Below, in pieces: positions 41,716 to 50,141 of a stretch of 64,000 nt of DNA. A program made the position numbers and the translations under genes. Numbering within the stretch: position 1 is the first letter of the stretch; the number at the start of each line of letters is the position of its first letter. This DNA comes from UBA5336 sp038745855 (GTDB lineage: Bacteria; Pseudomonadota; Alphaproteobacteria; Caulobacterales; Hyphomonadaceae): the NCBI GenBank assembly GCA_038745855.1, contig JBCDLC010000004.1, positions 1 to 64,000 on the forward strand, given 5' to 3'. Under the pieces are notes generated by a model that was not told the DNA's origin, did no database searches, and worked only from the letters and a program-made list of their open reading frames with translations.

Positions 41716-43440
41716 TTACCGCGTTGCTCCCCTGAGGCGGCTTAGGGGGCAGACTGTGGCGCCGATTTCGAAGGCTGTGCCGTCGGGGGCGTAGCGGGTG
41801 GCGTTGAGGGTGGTTTTCATCTTGCGGCAGTCGTCGGCGCGGCTTTCGAGGCCGGTTTCGGCTTCGACGGCGGGGAGGGTGGCTTCCAGGTCAGTGAGCG
41901 TGTTGGTGACGAAGTAGATTGGGCCGTCATGGGCCTGGAGTGCGTCGTACATGCGCGGGCGGTACTTGCTGAGGACGGGTCCGGTCCAGCTTTCGGGGGC
42001 GGGCAGGTGGCCGAAACGGGCGCTTTCGGGGAAGCTGGGTGCGGTGAATTCAGCCGGGAAACGGCCGCCGAACATGATGAACGCGTTTTCGAATTCGAGG
42101 CCTTCTGGCGGTTGGCTGGCGATATAGGGATCGGTGTAGCTGTCCCAGGGCTGGCGGTGCATGACAGCGTATTCGGTTGTGAGCAGGAGGCCGACGAAGC
42201 CGCCCATGCCGACGAGTAGGCCGCGCGGTCCGTCGAACAAGGCCGGGCGGATGCACCAGGCGAGGACGACGGCCAGGACGGGACCGATGGGGTACATGGC
42301 CAGGGCGTAGCGGTGGGTGGCGAAGGCGAAGACCCAAGCGAAGAGCAGCGCCAGCATGGAAAAGGCGAGCGCAGGAACGGCGCGGTGGATCGTCGGGGCC
42401 GGTACTGCGAGTTCACCGGGCTCGCTGTCTGCGGCCGCAAACCGCTGGTAGGTGAGGACGGCGATGAGGCCGAGGGCGGAGACATAGAGGGTCGCGAGGC
42501 GGAAATCGACGATGGTGTGCCAACTGATCAAGATGCCATCCCAGGACCCGCGGATGGGGAGGATCAGGCCCTCGAGCAGGCTGCCCGGTACGCGCACATA
42601 GCCTGGGAAATCGCTTTCGGTGGCGTAGGGCGATCCGAAGAGACCGTTCATGTTGGGGAAGAACGGATTGCCGAACTCCATCCAGAGCCAGCCATACCAG
42701 TAGCCGCCCGTGAGGAGGATGCCCGCAACGCCAGCCGTTCCGGTTGCGAGCCAGGCCTTGAGCCGGTCCGCATGGCCAACAACGATGACCGAGACGAAGA
42801 CGGCCAGAGACAGGACATAGAGCGCGTTGGTGGGCTTCAGGCCGAACGCCATGCCGACGATGAAGCCCGCCAGTGTGAAACGGCCGAGCGAGGCGCGCGC
42901 ACCCGAAGGCGGAACACAGAGGGCCAGCGCGGCAATGAAAGCGGTGGCGGCGAGCGCGTCGTTGCGCATGGACGCCAGGAAGATCAGCACCGGCTCGCTG
43001 AGCATGGCCGTTGCACCGAGCAGGACGCAGGTGAACCGGCGTTCGCCCATGCCGATGGCGCGCGTTGCATTCCGCGCAAACCAGTAGACGGTGGGGAATA
43101 CGAGGCCGTGGACGATGCCGAACAGGAAGGCGACAGCAGGGCCGGGCAGCCGCTCCATGAGCCACCAGACGCCCGCCTGGTAGTAGGGGTTGAGGAAGGT
43201 GTGCAGGTTAGCAGGCGCGAAGTCGATGTCGTAGCGGCCGTTCATCAGGGCCCAGCCATTGTGCACGTGATAGTGCATGACATCGATTTCCATGTCCCGC
43301 GGCCAGGTCGCCGACAAGGCGCCGAACAGGATGAGCCATGCGGCCCAGAGGAGGCGGTCGTTCCGGGTGCACCAGGCCGAGAGTTTCTTCCACGGGATGG
43401 ACGCGCCGCTTACACCCCCCTCAACAGGCACTGCCGTCAT
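41716..43440 (-). CDS. polytopic membrane protein, GT-C glycosyltransferase-like
   Basis: 574 residues with about ten to eleven hydrophobic helices. After the first helix comes an acidic exported loop (PRDMEIDVMHYHVHNGWA), the position where GT-C enzymes carry their catalytic Asp/Glu. A soluble C-terminal domain of about 130 residues follows the last helix. This suggests a lipid-linked sugar glycosyltransferase, but the family is not firmly identified. It is the last gene of a long minus-strand run and lies beyond a repeat element. Confidence 0.75.
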   Translation of the reverse strand: MTAVPVEGGVSGASIPWKKLSAWCTRNDRLLWAAWLILFGALSATWPRDMEIDVMHYHVHNGWALMNGRYDIDFAPANLHTFLNPYYQAGVWWLMERLPGPAVAFLFGIVHGLVFPTVYWFARNATRAIGMGERRFTCVLLGATAMLSEPVLIFLASMRNDALAATAFIAALALCVPPSGARASLGRFTLAGFIVGMAFGLKPTNALYVLSLAVFVSVIVVGHADRLKAWLATGTAGVAGILLTGGYWYGWLWMEFGNPFFPNMNGLFGSPYATESDFPGYVRVPGSLLEGLILPIRGSWDGILISWHTIVDFRLATLYVSALGLIAVLTYQRFAAADSEPGELAVPAPTIHRAVPALAFSMLALLFAWVFAFATHRYALAMYPIGPVLAVVLAWCIRPALFDGPRGLLVGMGGFVGLLLTTEYAVMHRQPWDSYTDPYIASQPPEGLEFENAFIMFGGRFPAEFTAPSFPESARFGHLPAPESWTGPVLSKYRPRMYDALQAHDGPIYFVTNTLTDLEATLPAVEAETGLESRADDCRKMKTTLNATRYAPDGTAFEIGATVCPLSRLRGATR

Positions 43441-43510
43441 CTCGGTACTCCACGTATCAAACCCAGCGTTGGAGCTAGCAAAAATCGGTTAATGTCGGCC
43501 TACGCCGACA

Positions 43511-43680
43511 CCGGTTCCGCCTTTGGCGGACTCGGTCGTCGTTTACTTTGCGCTCGCGGCAGTTTGGCTTTGGCCAAACGCCTCCGCATGTTGAGTAAGA
43601 ATGGGGCGGCGCAACGGTGCCGTCGGGCCTTGCCCGAGACGCGCTTCCGTCAAAAACTGAAGCGCTGTAGCGCATTTCCG
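43511..43680. repeat. multi-hairpin intergenic repeat, copy A
   Basis: The gap 43441-43690 holds a chain of small palindromes: CCGCC-TTT-GGCGG (43517-43529), GTTTGGC-TTTG-GCCAAAC (43562-43579), TCGGGC-CTT-GCCCGA (43623-43637) and an AGCGC/GCGC stem near 43663. The stretch around the second hairpin matches copy B at 44785-44825 with few changes, and the flanking GGGGCGGCGC also matches. Copies A and B lie on either side of the alpha/beta hydrolase gene. Confidence 0.7.
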
Positions 43681-43690
43681 AGGAGGGCCG

Positions 43691-44692
43691 TCAGCTTTCG
43701 ACGGGGCGGTTGGGGCTGGAGTGTTTCCATTCGTCGAGCAGGGTGCGGAGGGCGGCGACGAAGGCCAGGGGCTGGTCGAGCATGACGTGGTGGCGGGCGT
43801 GGGGGATGGAGATGAACGGGACCTGGTGGCCCAGGAGGGACTGCATGTAGTCGCCGACGTCGTCGGGCATCAGGGCGCTTTCCTCGCCACGGAAGATGGC
43901 GATGCGGCAGCGGGTGGCCTTGAGCAGGTCTGCCGGTTCGCGGCCGGCTTCGAAGCGGCGCCAGATGGCGGGGTCGAATTTCCAGGTCCAGGCCGGGTTA
44001 CCGCCGTCCTGGTCGACTTTCTTGAGGCTCCACCGGGCGATGTAATCCATGGCGAAATGGTTCTCGCAAAGCTGCGGCGGGGCGAGCCGGAACCGGGCGA
44101 GCGCAGAGGCCAGGTCGGGGTAGACCTTGTTAGCGCGGGCGGAACGGGGTGGGCCCCCGCGGGGCCTGTCAGGCGGGTTGACGGGGCTGTCGACGATGAC
44201 CGTGCCGGTGAGCCGGTCGCCATAGTCCGCACCGGTCAGTAGCGTGACAAAGCCGCCAAAGGAGTGGGCGACGATGATGGGCTTCACGGGCCCCTCGAAC
44301 AGGCCCGCATCCTCGCAGACGGCGATCTGTTCGGCGGCGAAGGTCTCCATCCGGTATTCCTCGCGCCAGTCGCTGTCGCCCATGCCGGAGAAGGTCATGG
44401 CAGCGACATTGTACTCGGCCTCGAAATAGGGGGCGATAAAATCCCACCAGTGGGCATGGGCGCCGTTGCCATGGACAAGCAGGAGGCCGGGTGCCCCGCG
44501 CTTGCCCCATTGCTGGTAGCGGATGGACGCGCCTTTGACGGTGATGGTTCGGGACTCATAGGGCTGTGCAACCGCGGTCTTGAACCAATCGGGCGCGGGC
44601 GGGATGTCGCCGCCGTAAGCGACAAGCGGGCCGCCCTCGGATGGCATCTCCTCGGGCTGGTCCTTCACGAAACCGGTCTTGCTCTGGGTCAT
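43691..44692 (-). CDS. alpha/beta hydrolase
   Basis: 333 residues. Oxyanion-hole region VHGNGAHAHWW, nucleophile elbow AHSFGG (Ser in GxSxG-like context; the first Gly is Ala), an acid in the RGEESALMPDD region and a catalytic His in HARHHVML near the C-terminus. An N-terminal extension of about 45 residues precedes the fold. Epoxide hydrolase or esterase activity is possible; the substrate is unknown. It is flanked on both sides by related multi-hairpin repeats. Confidence 0.88.
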   Translation of the reverse strand: MTQSKTGFVKDQPEEMPSEGGPLVAYGGDIPPAPDWFKTAVAQPYESRTITVKGASIRYQQWGKRGAPGLLLVHGNGAHAHWWDFIAPYFEAEYNVAAMTFSGMGDSDWREEYRMETFAAEQIAVCEDAGLFEGPVKPIIVAHSFGGFVTLLTGADYGDRLTGTVIVDSPVNPPDRPRGGPPRSARANKVYPDLASALARFRLAPPQLCENHFAMDYIARWSLKKVDQDGGNPAWTWKFDPAIWRRFEAGREPADLLKATRCRIAIFRGEESALMPDDVGDYMQSLLGHQVPFISIPHARHHVMLDQPLAFVAALRTLLDEWKHSSPNRPVES

Positions 44693-44760
44693 GGCTTTCC
44701 ATGGCGCCCGACGCGGCCGCTGGCAATCGGTCGCGTCGGGGAAAGGCGTCTCTAGAGTGT

Positions 44761-44880
44761 GGGTTTCGGGCCGCTGGCCCTTGTGCGCTCACGGCAGTTT
44801 GGCTTTCGCCAAACGCCTCCGCGGGGGCGGCGCAGGGGCGCCGGCGAGCCTTGCTCGCTAAGCGTCTCCGCTGGAGACGA
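44761..44880. repeat. multi-hairpin intergenic repeat, copy B
   Basis: Between rpsP and the hydrolase gene lie GGGCC-GCT-GGCCC (44768-44780), GTTTGGC-TTTC-GCCAAAC (44797-44814), GCGAGC-CTT-GCTCGC (44844-44858) and CGTCTCC-GCT-GGAGACG (44863-44879). The second hairpin and its flanks match copy A; the third has different bases in both arms, but pairing is kept. It could act as a terminator or RNA-processing element after rpsP. Confidence 0.7.
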
Positions 44881-44887
44881 AGCCGCC

Positions 44888-45301
44888 TCAGGCCTCGGCA
44901 GGCTCTTCGGCTGGGGCGTCTTCAGCGGGGGCTTCCTTGGCGGCTTGGGCCTTCTCCGCTTTTTCCTCAGCGCGTTCCTTGGCCTTGGTTCCGGGCTCAC
45001 CCTTCTTGGGATTGTTTCCGGCTTCCCATTTCCAGACCGGGGCGTCGGCGCCTTCGAGGGTGATCTGGCTCAGGAAGCGGGCGACGCGATCGGTGGGTTT
45101 AGCGCCTTTCTTGATCCATTCAGCGGCCTTTTCGCCATCGATCTGGACGCGCTGCTCGGAGTCCTTCGGCAGGCGCGGATCGTAGGTGCCAATCTTATCA
45201 ATAAAGCGGCCATCGCGGGGGCTGCGGCTGTCAGCGATGACGACGCGGTAGAAGGGGCGTTTCTTGGACCCGCCGCGGGCGAGCCGGATCTTTAGCGCCA
45301 T
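44888..45301 (-). CDS. rpsP: 30S ribosomal protein S16
   Basis: Small-subunit ribosomal protein. 137 residues: a conserved S16 core (1-82, starting MALKIRLARGGSKKRPFYR) and an Ala/Glu/Pro-rich C-terminal extension common in alphaproteobacteria. In many genomes rimM and trmD follow rpsP; here they do not, and a repeat plus an alpha/beta hydrolase follow instead. Confidence 0.97.
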   Translation of the reverse strand: MALKIRLARGGSKKRPFYRVVIADSRSPRDGRFIDKIGTYDPRLPKDSEQRVQIDGEKAAEWIKKGAKPTDRVARFLSQITLEGADAPVWKWEAGNNPKKGEPGTKAKERAEEKAEKAQAAKEAPAEDAPAEEPAEA

Positions 45302-45343
45302 GGTGATTCTCCTTAAGTGTTTTATGGCGTTCGGGGATAGGGT

Positions 45344-45637
45344 TCAGGTCTTGGGCAGTTCGCGGATCTCGATGGTGCCACCCGCCTCGTAGACGGGATT
45401 CCCGGCGAGAAAGGACTGCGCGTCTTCCAGGGTTTCAGCGCTGAGGCGCAGGAATCCCGAGAGATGATCGGACAGGGGTGCGGGGGCGGCTGATTGGCGG
45501 AAGCAGGTGCCGCCCCCGATCTCGCTGCCGCCTTCAAAGGCGCCGGATGCGCGCAGGCCGGCGAGATAGGCGCCCCATGCGGTCTCATCGATGGGCATGG
45601 CCGGGTCGTTGTGCATGAAGAAGATGAAGTCCTTCAT
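45344..45637 (-). CDS. YciI-like (YCII-related) small protein
   Basis: 97 residues of the YCII/DGPF-type ferredoxin-like alpha-beta fold: starts MKDFIFFMHND, then a W-G-AYLAGLRASGAF helix and a final EIRELPKT strand. Family members are small dimeric proteins of uncertain function. Its start overlaps the chorismate mutase stop by four bases (ATGA), and rpsP follows 42 bases downstream. Confidence 0.8.
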   Translation of the reverse strand: MKDFIFFMHNDPAMPIDETAWGAYLAGLRASGAFEGGSEIGGGTCFRQSAAPAPLSDHLSGFLRLSAETLEDAQSFLAGNPVYEAGGTIEIRELPKT

Positions 45638-45936
45638 GCGCTGGTATCCCGGATCTGTTCGTGGTGGCGGATGACTTCCTCGACGATGAAGGTGAGGAAT
45701 TTCTCGGCGAATTCGGGGTCTAGGCCGCTTTCATGGGCGAGGCGGCGGAGGCGTTCGATCTGGCGGGCCTCGCGGGCCTTGTCGGCGGGTGGCATGGCAT
45801 GCTCGGCCTTCAGCCGGCCGACCGCCTGGGTGACCTTGAACCGCTCTGCCAGCGTGTGCAGCAGGATCGCATCGAGATTATCGATGCTGGAGCGGTATTC
45901 GGAGAGCTGGTCGAGGGGAGATGTCTTCACAACCAA
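45634..45936 (-). CDS. aroQ: chorismate mutase, AroQ class
   Basis: Converts chorismate to prephenate for phenylalanine and tyrosine synthesis. 100 residues, monofunctional AroQ size. Helix 1 has LSEYRSSIDNLDAILLHTLAERF with the active-site Arg; KAEHAMPP and an R-rich helix follow. It lies between ffh and rpsP as in related alphaproteobacteria, except that a low-G+C membrane gene now separates it from ffh. Confidence 0.93.
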   Translation of the reverse strand: MVVKTSPLDQLSEYRSSIDNLDAILLHTLAERFKVTQAVGRLKAEHAMPPADKAREARQIERLRRLAHESGLDPEFAEKFLTFIVEEVIRHHEQIRDTSA

Positions 45937-46430
45937 AACACCCCCATCCGCTGCAATTTCATTCGATGCTGGGTGCTTTGAACGATGGTCAGAACTGTAG
46001 ATTCAAGCTTCTGCACGGCCATGTCCGCCAGTTCGGCATACTCGTTATAATTCATATTTGCCGCGTCTTCAGTGTATGGGGAGAATGCATACGAAAGCTC
46101 GGCATTGAAGCGACGATGGAGCCCATTCTTTGGATCTAGAAACAGCCGTACAGCAACGCTCAACCGTTTCGCTTGCTTCTGAGCTTCTAGGAAAGCGTCC
46201 GCATTGCCGAAATCATTTCTTCCAGCAGCGTCTCGATCTCGAAGCCACCGGAAATCATTCATTTGTTGCACAACAAATAGCACTTCCGAAGCCAAGCTTC
46301 GGTATTCCGAAAGCCACTGTGCGGTAGCTTCAGACGCGGCTCGTGAAGTGAGCAAAATTAGATTGATTACGCTGATCACTAGTGCTGCGCAGGCTGCAGT
46401 AGCTACCCAATCGATCTGATAAGGCCACAT
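45927..46430 (-). CDS. small membrane protein of unknown function, low G+C
   Basis: 167 residues from ATG 46430, one base after the ffh stop; the longer frame would overlap ffh. One N-terminal helix (about 8-28, CAALVISVINLILL) is followed by a charged helical cytoplasmic part. I recognise no family. The base composition is visibly lower in G+C than that of its neighbours and the codon use is less biased, suggesting transfer. The stop overlaps the aroQ start by ten bases. Confidence 0.65.
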   Translation of the reverse strand: MWPYQIDWVATAACAALVISVINLILLTSRAASEATAQWLSEYRSLASEVLFVVQQMNDFRWLRDRDAAGRNDFGNADAFLEAQKQAKRLSVAVRLFLDPKNGLHRRFNAELSYAFSPYTEDAANMNYNEYAELADMAVQKLESTVLTIVQSTQHRMKLQRMGVFWL

Positions 46431-46431
46431 C

Positions 46432-47922
46432 TTACTTCTTCCCACCGGGCAATCCGGGCAATCCACCCGGTAGGCCGGGGGCGCCGCCGAGTTTGGCGAG
46501 GTCTTGGGGGCTCATGCCGTCGGCGAGGCCCGGACCGGGACCGCCCATGCCGGGGGGCATTCCGCCCATGGCGCCTTGGCCGCCGATGGCGTTCATCAGG
46601 CCTTTCATGCCGCCTTTCTTGCCCATCTTCTTCATCATGCCGGACATCTGCTTGTGCATCTTCATCAGCTTGTTGACGTCCTGCACGCTGACGCCGGCGC
46701 CGGCGGCGATACGCTTGCGGCGGGAGGCGTTGAGGAGGGCGGGCTTGCGGCGTTCATCGCGGGTCATGGAGCCGATAATGGCTTCCTGGCGGAGCAGCAC
46801 CCGGTCATCAAGGCCTGAGGCGTCCATGGCCTGTTTGGCCTTCTTGGCGCCGGGCAGCATGCCCATGATGCCGCCGAGGCCGCCCATTTTCTGCATCTGG
46901 CGGAGCTGGTCGCGCAGGTCTTCGAGGTCGAACTCGCCCTTGCGCATCTTCTTCGCCATGCGCTCGGCTTTTTCCTGGTCGAACTGCTCGGCAGCCTTCT
47001 CGACGAGGGAGACAATGTCGCCCTGGCCGAGGATGCGGCCGGCAAGGCGCTTGGCATCGAACAGCTCGATGCCGTCAAGCTTTTCACCCGTGCCGAGGAA
47101 CTTGATCGGCAGGCCCGTGACCGCGCGCATTGAGAGGGCCGCGCCGCCGCGCCCGTCGCCATCCATCCGCGTGAGGACAAGGCCCGTCAGCGGGAGGCGG
47201 TCGTGGAAGCGCTGGGCGGTCTCGACCGCGTCCTGGCCAGTGAGGCTGTCGGCGACAAGGAGGACTTCGCCGGGGTTCGCAATGTCGGAAATCTCGCGGG
47301 CCTCGACCATCATCTGCTCGTCGATGGAGGTACGGCCTGCGGTGTCGAGGAAAAGGACGTCATAGCCGCCGATCTTTGCGGCCTGGACGGCGCGGCGGGC
47401 GATATCGGCGGGGAGCTGGCCCTGCATGATGGGGAGGGATGAGACGTTCTCGCCCGCCTGGTCGGCGAGGATGGCGAGCTGTTCCATGGCGGCGGGGCGG
47501 CGCACGTCGAGGGAGGCGAGGAGGACCTTCTTCTTCTCTTTGTCGGCCAGGCGCTTGGCGAGCTTGCCGGTGGTGGTGGTCTTCCCCGAGCCCTGGAGGC
47601 CGGCCATCATCACGATGGATGGGGGATTATCGACCTTGAGTGCCGTGTCTGCCGCCTCACCGCCGAGCATATCCACCAGCGCATCGTGGACGATCTTGAC
47701 CACTTGCTGGCCTGGCTTCACCGAGCGGACGACTTCCTCGCCGACCGCGCGCTCCTTCACCTTGCCGACGAAATCCTTGACGACCGGGAGAGCTACATCG
47801 GCTTCGAGCAGGGCCACGCGGATCTCGCGCAGGGCGGCGCTGACGTCCTTTTCCGAAAGGGCGCCGCGGCCGGTGAGGCCTTCGAATATGCCGCCAAGGC
47901 GGTCTGATAGGGCGTCGAACAT
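46432..47922 (-). CDS. ffh: signal recognition particle protein Ffh
   Basis: SRP54 GTPase that targets nascent membrane proteins with 4.5S RNA. 496 residues: N domain, G domain (GLQGSGKTTTTGKLA near residue 108-122, DTAGRTSID near 190, TRMDGD near 246) and a methionine-rich M domain (about 300-480) with a Gly/Met/Pro-rich tail. Length and motifs are standard. It heads the ffh-aroQ-rpsP run on the minus strand. Confidence 0.97.
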   Translation of the reverse strand: MFDALSDRLGGIFEGLTGRGALSEKDVSAALREIRVALLEADVALPVVKDFVGKVKERAVGEEVVRSVKPGQQVVKIVHDALVDMLGGEAADTALKVDNPPSIVMMAGLQGSGKTTTTGKLAKRLADKEKKKVLLASLDVRRPAAMEQLAILADQAGENVSSLPIMQGQLPADIARRAVQAAKIGGYDVLFLDTAGRTSIDEQMMVEAREISDIANPGEVLLVADSLTGQDAVETAQRFHDRLPLTGLVLTRMDGDGRGGAALSMRAVTGLPIKFLGTGEKLDGIELFDAKRLAGRILGQGDIVSLVEKAAEQFDQEKAERMAKKMRKGEFDLEDLRDQLRQMQKMGGLGGIMGMLPGAKKAKQAMDASGLDDRVLLRQEAIIGSMTRDERRKPALLNASRRKRIAAGAGVSVQDVNKLMKMHKQMSGMMKKMGKKGGMKGLMNAIGGQGAMGGMPPGMGGPGPGLADGMSPQDLAKLGGAPGLPGGLPGLPGGKK

Positions 47923-48148
47923 GCCGCGTCTCCTGCTCCGGGTGTGCTTTGCTCAAAGGTCAGGACCGGAGCGCCACTCGTCAACACCCGCCACAACGAC
48001 AGAGACCCCGCTGAGCGAACCTTCGCCGGGCGGGGGGCCTCGCCAGGGTCGTACCCCGGTCAAAGCGCGCGTTCTGAGCTGCGCGGATATGGGCGGCTTA
48101 AGCCATGCCGGCCGCGTGGCGTCAAGCGCCAGCGCCCTGGCGCGCGGT
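47923..48148. other. intergenic, no feature recognised
   Basis: About 225 bases upstream of ffh and downstream of the GNAT gene, G+C-rich with no obvious hairpin-plus-T terminator. It probably contains the ffh promoter, but no boxes could be assigned. Confidence 0.35.
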
Positions 48149-48754
48149 TCAGGCGAGGGCAGCGGCGTGGAGCGCTTTCCAGCGGTCATTGATCAGGGGA
48201 AGCGCGGCCTTGGCCTCGTCGCGGAGAAACGAGAACACGACCATGTCGCTGAAGGTGCCATCGGCGAGGCGGGTGAAGCTGCGGATGCGGCCTTCTTCCC
48301 GTGGGCCGAGGCTTTCGACGGCGGCCAGGGCGGAGCGATTGCGGGCCGACACCATCCACCCAATGCGGCGGGCGCCCCATTCGACGGCCCGTTCGATCAG
48401 CAGCGCCTGGCTGGCCTGGAACACGCCCGTGCTGCGCATCTCCTTGGGGTGCCAGTAATGGGCGATGCGGACCCGGCGATGGGTGCGGCTGACATTCTCG
48501 AAAGCGACGACGCCGGCGAAGGCATCGTCCGAACAGCGGCTGATGGCGAAGGGTACGAGGAGGCCCGCCTCCTTCTGCTTCAGCGTGTGGTCGAGATAGG
48601 CGTTGAAATTCGTTCCCTTAGGGATGTCCGGCATGGACTCCCACATATGCTTGATGGCGGAGCTTGCGGCGAGGATCGGGCCATGCCGCTCCTCAAAGGG
48701 CGAGAGCCGCACAAAGGCGTTTTCAAGGCCGGGCGCGTCGAGGTTCATGCCCAT
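48149..48754 (-). CDS. GNAT family N-acetyltransferase, RimJ/RimL-like
   Basis: 201 residues from ATG 48754 (ATG 48748 and an upstream GTG at 48793 are alternatives). The protein shows the GNAT fold: N-terminal LENAFVRLSPF, central RRVRIAHYWHPKEMRSTGVFQAS and the C-terminal GARRIGWMVSARNRSA, the layout of RimJ/RimL-type acetyltransferases. The acceptor is unknown. It follows the saccharopine-dehydrogenase-like gene on the minus strand. Confidence 0.85.
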   Translation of the reverse strand: MGMNLDAPGLENAFVRLSPFEERHGPILAASSAIKHMWESMPDIPKGTNFNAYLDHTLKQKEAGLLVPFAISRCSDDAFAGVVAFENVSRTHRRVRIAHYWHPKEMRSTGVFQASQALLIERAVEWGARRIGWMVSARNRSALAAVESLGPREEGRIRSFTRLADGTFSDMVVFSFLRDEAKAALPLINDRWKALHAAALA

Positions 48755-48827
48755 TACGATATGGGACTTGCGCAGCGCTTCAACCGTTTTCACGGGGCCG
48801 TGCGCAAGAATGTTCCCGTTCGTGAGA

Positions 48828-50006
48828 CTAGGCGGGCTCCACTTGGAAGGTCATTCCCGCGCGCTCTGTAAGCGGCCCGACAAGTGCCGTCCCGAAGGCG
48901 GACCCGGGCGTGTGGATACCGCCTGCTGCCGTGCAGTGCCCATCGGACAGGAACAGGGCCGCCTCGGCGAGCATTTTAGAGGTTGAGCCATAGCCTGGGT
49001 CCTTGTCGCCGGTGACACCGGCACGGATGGTCTTGCCGTCAGCCGTATTGGCCAGGAAGAGGACGTCGTAGTGGCCAGCTTCGCGCTCGGCCTTGCTGGG
49101 GCCTTCGCCGGGCTTCGGACCATCATCGCCGGCCATGGGATCTGTGTTGGCGACGTGTTCGGCAGCGGCCTTCCCGGCATCGCCAGGGCCGGTGATGATC
49201 ATCTCATCGTATTGGAAATCGGTGCCGTAGGGGTGTCCCAGCAGCGTGTTCGAACGGTGGACGTTCTTGGAATTTATGACCGCCATGAAGAACGGAGCGG
49301 CCCAGGTGCCGAGGTCGGCGTCTTCCGTGGGAACGCTCATCTTTGGTTGAGGGCCCCCTTCGAAGCCGGGGGTCAGGCCGAAGGGGGAGATCAGGTTTGG
49401 CATCTGGGACGGGTCCTGCTGGACGCTGGCCATCGTGGCCCGTCCGCTGGCCGCCGTGCCGCCAGAAAATGTGCCCTTCATGGCCCGCACCCGGCTGCGG
49501 ACCCGGGAGGCATAGCTGCCGGTTTGGGCCTTTGCCGCTTCCTGGACGAAGGCGACGCCGAGATCGAACGGGATGGAGTCGAAGCCGCAGGAGAAGACAA
49601 TCCGGGCGCCGGTCTCATTCGCCCGGGCGCCGTGGGTGTCGATCATCTTGCGCATCCACAGCACTTCGCCGCAGAGGTCGACATAATCAGTGCCGGCCTC
49701 GACGCAGGCCTCGACCAACGGTTCGCCATAGAGGGTGTAGGGGCCCACCGTTGTGCAGACGACCTTCGCCCGCGACGCCATGGATTTGAGCGTTTCCGGC
49801 GCATCGGCGTCGGCCACGACGAGGGGTGTATCGGCAGGCAGACCCATTTCGTCGCGCACGGTGGCGAGCTTGTCGGCGCTGCGGCCGGCCATGGCCCAGC
49901 GTCCGGCCCGGCTGGGGTGGGTCTGGTGCATATACTCCGCAACCAGCCGCCCGGTGAAACCGCTCGCTCCGTAGATGATAACGTCAAATTCCCGATCCTC
50001 GGCCAT
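48828..50006 (-). CDS. saccharopine dehydrogenase-like trans-acting enoyl reductase
   Basis: 392 residues from ATG 50006 with AGGTAGGAG upstream; the longer frame adds 14 unsupported residues. The NAD(P)-binding Rossmann start is IIYGASGFTGRLVAEYM. The family includes saccharopine reductases and mycobacterial trans-acting enoyl reductases for complex lipids. The DLCGE block near residue 110 and the PFDLGVAFV block fit this group. Substrate unknown. Confidence 0.85.
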   Translation of the reverse strand: MAEDREFDVIIYGASGFTGRLVAEYMHQTHPSRAGRWAMAGRSADKLATVRDEMGLPADTPLVVADADAPETLKSMASRAKVVCTTVGPYTLYGEPLVEACVEAGTDYVDLCGEVLWMRKMIDTHGARANETGARIVFSCGFDSIPFDLGVAFVQEAAKAQTGSYASRVRSRVRAMKGTFSGGTAASGRATMASVQQDPSQMPNLISPFGLTPGFEGGPQPKMSVPTEDADLGTWAAPFFMAVINSKNVHRSNTLLGHPYGTDFQYDEMIITGPGDAGKAAAEHVANTDPMAGDDGPKPGEGPSKAEREAGHYDVLFLANTADGKTIRAGVTGDKDPGYGSTSKMLAEAALFLSDGHCTAAGGIHTPGSAFGTALVGPLTERAGMTFQVEPA

Positions 50007-50141
50007 GGTGTCCTCGCTCCTACCCTCTTTGTCTCGCGCACATGACATGGATCATGGGCCAGGACCGGGGGCAAGGGGGCGGGCAAAGGCGAGATCGATT
50101 GCCGTTAGGGGCGACCCCCTGCGCTGGCAGGGCCGAGCGTG

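Noticed and set aside
42313..43785. 490-residue plus-strand frame opposite the GT-C-like gene
   Set aside because: Its composition (Glu/Arg/Gly-rich, no hydrophobic pattern) is that of an antisense shadow, while the minus strand gives a clean polytopic protein.
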